64,000 nt of DNA from Bacteroidales bacterium. Its GTDB lineage: Bacteria; Bacteroidota; Bacteroidia; Bacteroidales; UBA932. The translations under genes and the position numbers were made by a program. Below are positions 59,525 through 64,000 of the stretch, piece by piece (position 1 is the first letter of the stretch; every line of letters begins with the position of its first letter). Below the pieces are notes generated by a model, which did not search any database, was not told the origin of the DNA, and was given only the letters and a program-made list of their open reading frames with translations. The stretch lies in assembly GCA_017428245.1 (NCBI GenBank), contig JAFRRF010000001.1, forward strand, positions 1-64,000, written 5' to 3'.

Positions 59525-61081
59525 ATGAAAAGAATCTCCGTTTTCGCACTCGTGGCCGTTGCTGCCATTTGCTGCACTTTCAGCGCATACGCGCAGGACA
59601 AAGTCGTCAAAAAGATCATTGAAACAGGCACCACCGACAACCGGGCCATGGTGCATATCGACCACCTGGCCAACCGCATCGGCGGCCGGCCCATCGGCTC
59701 CGCTGCGCTCACCGAGGCCGAAGCCTGGGCGAAAGAGCAGTTCGAGTCTTGGGGACTCGAAGTGATGGTCCAGGAAGCCGGAGAGATCAACGTCGGCTTC
59801 AACCGCGGCCCCTGGTTCGGCCGGATGCTGGGCGATGAATCGCTGAACCTGCACTTCGCCACGCCCGCCTACACGGCCGGCACGCGCGGCAAACAAAGCG
59901 GTCACGTGCTCATCGAGCCGAAGTCGCGTCGCGAACTCGAACGGATGAAGGGTGCGCTCAAGGGCGCCTGGGTCCTGCTCGACGCCGAGTCCGACGGTAT
60001 GGCCATCAACACCACCGCCGCCGCCAACGAGAAACGGGCCGAGGTTATCGCCAAGAACGAGGAAATCGACCGGGAGAACAACGAGATCCGCCGCTGGAAC
60101 TACGAGCACCGCGACAGCGAACCCAAGAAACTGAAGGAATACGAGAAAAGTGTCGCGCCTTTCTATCAGGAAATGGTAGAGGCCGGCGTGCTGGGTTTCA
60201 TCCGCTCCGCGCAGGTTCCGCTCAAGATTATGTACGACCGCGCCGGCTGCTATGACATCACGATGGAAACCTTGCCGACCGTATGCGACATCATGCTCGA
60301 CGAGGCCCAGTTCAAGGTCGTCAAGCAGAAAGTGCTGCGCAAGGACATCTTCCAGCTCGAATTCGACATCCGCAACCACTTCTACCGCGGCCCGGTGAAA
60401 TACCATAATATCATCGGCATCCTGCGCGGCAGCAAATATCCGAAGGAATACGTGATGGCCGGCGGTCATCTCGACGCCTATGACGGCGGCACCGGCGCCG
60501 TGGACGACGGCAACGGCACCACCGTGACGATGGAAGCCGCCCGTCTGCTGGCCACCTCGGGTGCCAAGCCCAAGCGCACCATCCTCTTCTGCCTCTGGAC
60601 GGGTGAAGAGTACGGCCTGCTCGGTTCGAAATACTTCGTGGAAAACAAGACCGTTCCCCTGGATAAGATCTCCAACTACATCAATCGCGACGGCGGCCCG
60701 CTCTGCGCCACGAGCGTGACGGTTCCCGCCGCCATGTACGACGACTACGTGGCCATCTGCAAGCCGCTCGAGAACCTCAACCCCGAGTTCCCCTTCACCG
60801 TCAATAAGCGTGAAGGACAGCCGCAGCCGCGTCCTACCCGGGCCGGCGGCAGCGACCACGCCTATTTCGCAATGAACGGCGTGCCGACCATCGGCTTCCG
60901 CGAGACCGACCCGAAGGGCTACAATTTCGAATACGGTGAAATCTGGCACACCGAACGCGACATCTTCAACAAACTGATTCCCGAATACCTCGAGCACTCC
61001 GCCGTGGTTACGGCCGTCGTCCTCTACGGCATCGCCAACCTCGACCATCTGCTCTCGAGAGAGGGATTGTACAAAGAGTAA
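59525..61081 (+). CDS. Secreted M28-family zinc peptidase
   Basis: A 518-residue protein with a signal peptide (MKRISVFALVAVAAICCTFS). The catalytic half has the zinc ligands in MAGGHLDAYDGGTGAVDDG (about residues 310-328), LWTGEEYGLLGSKYFVE (Glu-Glu) and the final GGSDHAYFAMNGVPTIGF and YGEIWHTERDIFNKL. A regulatory or PA-like domain precedes it (residues about 120-280). It would release amino acids from peptides at or outside the cell surface. It has its own promoter and a strong terminator after the stop. Confidence 0.9.
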   Translation: MKRISVFALVAVAAICCTFSAYAQDKVVKKIIETGTTDNRAMVHIDHLANRIGGRPIGSAALTEAEAWAKEQFESWGLEVMVQEAGEINVGFNRGPWFGRMLGDESLNLHFATPAYTAGTRGKQSGHVLIEPKSRRELERMKGALKGAWVLLDAESDGMAINTTAAANEKRAEVIAKNEEIDRENNEIRRWNYEHRDSEPKKLKEYEKSVAPFYQEMVEAGVLGFIRSAQVPLKIMYDRAGCYDITMETLPTVCDIMLDEAQFKVVKQKVLRKDIFQLEFDIRNHFYRGPVKYHNIIGILRGSKYPKEYVMAGGHLDAYDGGTGAVDDGNGTTVTMEAARLLATSGAKPKRTILFCLWTGEEYGLLGSKYFVENKTVPLDKISNYINRDGGPLCATSVTVPAAMYDDYVAICKPLENLNPEFPFTVNKREGQPQPRPTRAGGSDHAYFAMNGVPTIGFRETDPKGYNFEYGEIWHTERDIFNKLIPEYLEHSAVVTAVVLYGIANLDHLLSREGLYKE

Positions 61082-61100
61082 GCAGTCTGTCCCATTACAG

Positions 61101-61135
61101 AAAAAGTCCCCGGGAAGTTTCCCAGGGACTTTTTT
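61101..61135. terminator. Bidirectional intrinsic terminator
   Basis: AAAAAGTCCCCGGGAA and TTCCCAGGGACTTTTT pair over 16 positions with one mismatch around a 2-base centre, ending in a T-run on each strand. It lies 20 bp after the M28 peptidase stop and before the stop of the convergent small outer-membrane protein gene, serving both. Confidence 0.9.
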
Positions 61136-61153
61136 CATTTTTAGGGACGGTTT

Positions 61154-61657
61154 CTAGAACTTGAAGGCCAGACCGGCGTTCGCCCAGGTGCCGAAATTGG
61201 AATAGTTGAATTCGGCAGAGAAAGCGACACTCTCGGAGAGGAACAGACGGATGCCGGCAATCGGCCCATAGCAGAAGCCCAACTGGGAATGAGCGTCATA
61301 AAAACGCACGCCCAGACCCGCGACGACACCGGCGTGTACCTCAAAAATATTCGTTATCCTGAGGCCATACGTTGCACGCGGGGTTATAGCGAGGTCATTA
61401 TAGATATAATGATATTCACCGCCGTAATTCCAATAACGGAAACCGGCCTGGGCACCGACGGTAAAATGACCTTTCCACCAGCTGTCGACGACCACATAAT
61501 CACCGTAAAGGGTGCCGCCGATACCGGGATAAATACCGGCCTGCGCACCGAGAAGCAGCGTTCCATTCCTGAAGGGGTCTTCAATGGCCTTGGCCGTATT
61601 CGGCACAACCATCATCACAGCCGCCATAACAAACAAAGTAGCAAACAGTTTTTTCAT
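61154..61657 (-). CDS. Small outer-membrane protein (porin-like)
   Basis: A 167-residue protein with a signal peptide (MKKLFATLFVMAAVMMVVPN). Barrel-type strands follow: LLLGAQAGIYPGIGGTLYGD, FTVGAQAGFRYWNYGGEYHY, ATYGLRITNIFEVHAGVVAG and AFSAEFNYSNFGTWANAGLA, and it ends in Phe (LAFKF) as barrels do. Not closely similar to the pair at 51-53 kb. Promoter element TATCTTTG lies at 61696-61689 on the minus strand. Confidence 0.78.
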   Translation of the reverse strand: MKKLFATLFVMAAVMMVVPNTAKAIEDPFRNGTLLLGAQAGIYPGIGGTLYGDYVVVDSWWKGHFTVGAQAGFRYWNYGGEYHYIYNDLAITPRATYGLRITNIFEVHAGVVAGLGVRFYDAHSQLGFCYGPIAGIRLFLSESVAFSAEFNYSNFGTWANAGLAFKF

Positions 61658-61688
61658 ATCGATCGAATTTTGGTTTGGTTTTGTTTGG

Positions 61689-61696
61689 CAAAGATA
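61689..61696 (-). promoter_or_regulatory. Promoter -7 element of the small outer-membrane protein gene
   Basis: TATCTTTG on the minus strand, 31 bp before the ATG. The element lies 15 bp after the stop of the TetR-type gene, showing that the genes are separate units. Confidence 0.65.
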
Positions 61697-61711
61697 GCAA
61701 AAAAACCGGAA

Positions 61712-62635
61712 CTACCGGGTGAGTCTGGTTTTGAGCCGCTGGCGGGCCTTGGTGACGGAGGCGGGGGAAATGCCCAGAAGGACGGCCTGCTCCGATACGG
61801 AGAACTTGAGATGGGAGAGGATGAACACGCGGATATCTCCTTTTGTGAGCCCCGGATACTTTTCCCGGAGCGATTCCGGGGTAAGGGCGAATGAATTACG
61901 GAGCACGCGTTCCAATTCTCCCCATTCGCTGTCCTGAATGTATCTGGGTGCGGCGTGGAGCTGCTGGAGAAGGTGATTCTGGTCGGCCAGCGCATGCATG
62001 ATCAAGTAGGACTGCATATCGCCTTCAGGTCCGGCTCCGGACTGGGGGATATACTTCTCACGCTCATCGGCCCCTGCACGGATAACCATCAGGAAGGCCC
62101 GCACGTTCTTTCCAAGGATTTCGGACACCTGGGGGATGTTGAGCTGGCTGCCGCCCCGGGTACAAGCCTGGGCAAGGCCAAGGGCTATCAGGGTGAGCTG
62201 GTAATAGAGCATTTCCGCCTCGCGGGGTTGAAGACCGAAGGACTTCTCTATGGCGGCCATACTCTCCGGCTTAAACCCGATGTGGGAATCTATATAGTCT
62301 TCAAAAGAGTCCAAAGGCGTTTCCGCTTCCATAATAAGGGAATAGAGCTCGGGCTCATCCATCGCAAACCACAGAAGAGCCATGCCGAATCCCTTGAACG
62401 GCGGATTGAGTCTGAATCCGGCACCCACACGCTGCCGGTACTGCTTCCAGGCCTCTTCCTTTACGGCTTCCCTCACCCCCTTGATGGACCCGAAGGAGGA
62501 GAAAACGGGGTTGACACCGCAGCCCAGTGCGGCGCACAGGTTCCGGGCAGTAAGTGCCGCTGCTCCTTGTGAACGCACCAGACCAAGTGCGGCATTGAGG
62601 ATTCTTTCCTTTGTGACGGTAACGGGCCTTGCCAT
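61712..62635 (-). CDS. TetR-type regulator with an extra C-terminal helix-turn-helix
   Basis: A 307-residue protein. Start at MARPVTVTKERILNAALGLV (62635). The N-terminal TetR helix-turn-helix covers about residues 5-55 (TARNLCAALGCGVNPVFSSF), with a helical ligand-type domain to about 210. The C-terminal 65 residues (YPGLTKGDIRVFILSHLKFS, then ISPASVTKARQRLKTRL) form a second helix-turn-helix as used by many Bacteroidota regulators with a W-F-F-L-P-LT-IA-IS pattern. It faces the receptor gene across 165 bp with repeated TGTCCA. It probably controls that gene and itself; the signal is not known. Confidence 0.85.
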   Translation of the reverse strand: MARPVTVTKERILNAALGLVRSQGAAALTARNLCAALGCGVNPVFSSFGSIKGVREAVKEEAWKQYRQRVGAGFRLNPPFKGFGMALLWFAMDEPELYSLIMEAETPLDSFEDYIDSHIGFKPESMAAIEKSFGLQPREAEMLYYQLTLIALGLAQACTRGGSQLNIPQVSEILGKNVRAFLMVIRAGADEREKYIPQSGAGPEGDMQSYLIMHALADQNHLLQQLHAAPRYIQDSEWGELERVLRNSFALTPESLREKYPGLTKGDIRVFILSHLKFSVSEQAVLLGISPASVTKARQRLKTRLTR

Positions 62636-62661
62636 AACGATTGTTCCGTATTTATTTTCTA

Positions 62662-62796
62662 CAAAGGTAGGAAATGGTCTGGCACTGTCCAATAGTTTCC
62701 GGATCGGAATCGCGCAATTGTCCACTTCATTGTCCACATCGGTTTTTATTCCGGAACGCAATATACTCTAACTTTGCAGCCGAAAAAATATGGACA
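62662..62796. promoter_or_regulatory. Divergent regulatory region with repeated TGTCCA sites
   Basis: Promoter elements: minus TACCTTTG (62669-62662) for the regulator and plus TAACTTTG (62769-62776) for the receptor gene. TGTCCA is found at 62686-62691, 62719-62724 and 62731-62736, and its complement TGGACA at 62791-62796, close to the receptor ATG. The last two direct copies start 12 bp apart within TTGTCCAC. These are good candidates for operator half-sites of the TetR-type protein. Confidence 0.6.
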
Positions 62797-62800
62797 GTCT

Positions 62801-64000
62801 ATGAAAAAAGCGTTTGTTATCCTAATGGCCGTCACGATGGCCCTCCCTGCCCTTGCCAAAGAAGACTGGAAAGGAAAAGTGGTGGACGGAAAAGGTGAGC
62901 CCCTGGCCTATGCCAACGTGGCAATCCTTTCTCAGGCAGACTCGACGGTAGTGTGCGGCGTCGTTACCCGGGAAGACGGAACCTTCAATATAGCGACAAA
63001 TGAGACCGGCGGCATCATGATGGTGGCCCTTCTTGGCTATAAGACCGTTTATCTCGCTCCTTCCGACGGCGCGGTAATTACTTTGGCCGATGATGTGGAA
63101 ATGCTCCAGGGGGCTGTTGCCACCGCCGTGATGCCCAAGACAAAACTCACGGGAGAGGGCCTTCAGACCAATGTCCGCGGCTCCGTGCTGGAAAATGCGG
63201 GATCGGCCAACGACGTGCTTGCAAAGACGCCCGGACTTATCAAAAGCAGCAACGGGCTGGAGGTTATCGGGAAAGGCTCTCCGCTGGTATATATCAACGG
63301 GCGCAAGGTTACCGACAGCAGTGAACTCGACCGTCTGCAGAGCAACGAGATCCAGAGCGTCGAGGTGATAACCAATCCCGGCGCGCAGTACGACGCGACG
63401 GTACGTGCCGTAGTCCGCATCCGGACCGTCAGGCGCCAGGGAGACGGATTCGGATTCAGCCTGAACGCCTCCGACGCCCAGTCCCTGCGCTGGGCCAAAG
63501 GAAACGATTCCTTTGGAGCCGTCAATCTCAATTACCGCACGGGCGGCCTCGACGTATTTGGCGGAATCAACTATTCCAGGAACACGTCCCGCCAGGAAAG
63601 CGACATCCAGAAGCGGACATTCGGCCTCACCCCGGCCGGAGAAGACTGGCTCTTCGAGAACAAAGGCACGCTCCTCAACGAATATTCCGGCAGTTCCGTC
63701 TATGGCAACGCAGGCGTGAACTATCAGATGGCCGACAACCATTTCCTCGGCGGCAAAATCGAATGGGGACGGCACCTCACGTATGACGTCCATACGGAGG
63801 TCAACGACAATGTGTATGAAAACGGCACACTCACAGACAGGCTCAGGACCATCTCCGACGATTCCATGGGAGAACAGACACCCTATAACCTCGGCGCGAA
63901 CCTCTATTACAATGGCGTCGTTGGAGATAAACTGGGAATAGATGTAAACCTGGACTATTACGGGGCCGATGACAGTTCAAGATCGGTCTCGGCTGAACAG
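62801..64000 (+). CDS. TonB-dependent-receptor-type outer-membrane protein, cut by window edge
   Basis: 400 codons are visible with no stop. A signal peptide (MKKAFVILMAVTMALPALAK) is followed by a carboxypeptidase-regulatory-like domain (WKGKVVDGKGEPLAYANVAI, GVVTREDGTFNI) and a plug-like region (NDVLAKTPGLIKSSNGLEVI, GSPLVYINGRKVTD, VEVITNPGAQYDAT). Barrel strands then begin. This is the outer membrane beta-barrel family of Bacteroidota (PF14905 type), often a receptor without a SusD partner. A typical total length would be 700-850 residues. It is divergent from the TetR-type gene. Confidence 0.88.
   Translation, partial: MKKAFVILMAVTMALPALAKEDWKGKVVDGKGEPLAYANVAILSQADSTVVCGVVTREDGTFNIATNETGGIMMVALLGYKTVYLAPSDGAVITLADDVEMLQGAVATAVMPKTKLTGEGLQTNVRGSVLENAGSANDVLAKTPGLIKSSNGLEVIGKGSPLVYINGRKVTDSSELDRLQSNEIQSVEVITNPGAQYDATVRAVVRIRTVRRQGDGFGFSLNASDAQSLRWAKGNDSFGAVNLNYRTGGLDVFGGINYSRNTSRQESDIQKRTFGLTPAGEDWLFENKGTLLNEYSGSSVYGNAGVNYQMADNHFLGGKIEWGRHLTYDVHTEVNDNVYENGTLTDRLRTISDDSMGEQTPYNLGANLYYNGVVGDKLGIDVNLDYYGADDSSRSVSAEQ

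Overview
The window is about 64 kb of chromosome from a member of the Bacteroidota, most likely the order Bacteroidales with a fairly GC-rich genome. The evidence is family-level gene content (UpxY-type antiterminator, RicT followed by a GldH-like lipoprotein, a PG0541-type PII-like protein beside an RND pump, Rpn-family nuclease, carboxypeptidase-regulatory-domain outer-membrane receptor) and the repeated TAnnTTTG (-7) promoter element, with few Shine-Dalgarno sites. Genus cannot be fixed from the sequence alone. No rRNA, tRNA, CRISPR array or insertion-sequence transposase was seen. No gap between genes exceeds 300 bp.

Layout. 1-2.2 kb (minus): partial Rpn-family nuclease gene running off the left edge with a 12-bp repeat tail, smpB, and a HicB antitoxin behind a broken hicA. 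2.2-11.4 kb (plus): SPFH membrane protein with a small Arc-like protein, pgk, a lactonase-family propeller, a hypothetical, an rRNA-type methyltransferase, lgt, CapA-like, CNNM-like and miaA. 11.4-37.7 kb (minus): a 25-gene surface-polysaccharide locus, read from UpxY through Wza, Wzc, Wzm, an AAA ATPase, Wzt and a long AT-rich series of glycosyltransferases to an OmpA protein and a PHP phosphatase. 37.8-53.6 kb: mixed housekeeping genes (SGNH hydrolase, peptidase U32, TPR protein, DUF3109, hemW, fumarate reductase cytochrome b, pyrH-frr, holB-ricT-gldH-trmB, polyprenyl synthase between two paralogous beta-barrels, trxA). 53.6-59.4 kb (minus): a tripartite RND efflux operon with a PII-like protein. 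59.5-64 kb: M28 peptidase, small outer-membrane protein, a TetR-type regulator with an extra C-terminal helix-turn-helix, and the divergent start of a TonB-dependent-type receptor cut by the right edge.

How it works together. In the polysaccharide locus UpxY likely lets polymerase read through the long operon. GT4, GT2 and GT32 enzymes and a pyruvyl transferase would build the glycan, an EpsG-like protein may polymerise it, Wzm/Wzt may carry it across the inner membrane, and Wzc/Wza with the OmpA-type protein may complete export; the Wzc kinase is opposed by the PHP phosphatase. An EpsG polymerase without a visible flippase, together with an ABC transporter, is an unusual mixture. Wzt itself is mosaic: a GC-rich ATPase half and an AT-rich glycan-recognition half.

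The most notable signals are: the mosaic Wzt and the ATPase with its own palindrome-bearing promoter inserted between Wzm and Wzt; a duplicated promoter cassette shared by the Rpn and hicAB genes; the internally deleted hicA; in-frame palindromic insertions in the U32 peptidase gene; a TetR protein with two DNA-binding regions facing a receptor across repeated TGTCCA sites; and a fumarate reductase membrane subunit without its partner subunits. I did not find a clearly new defence or mobile system.
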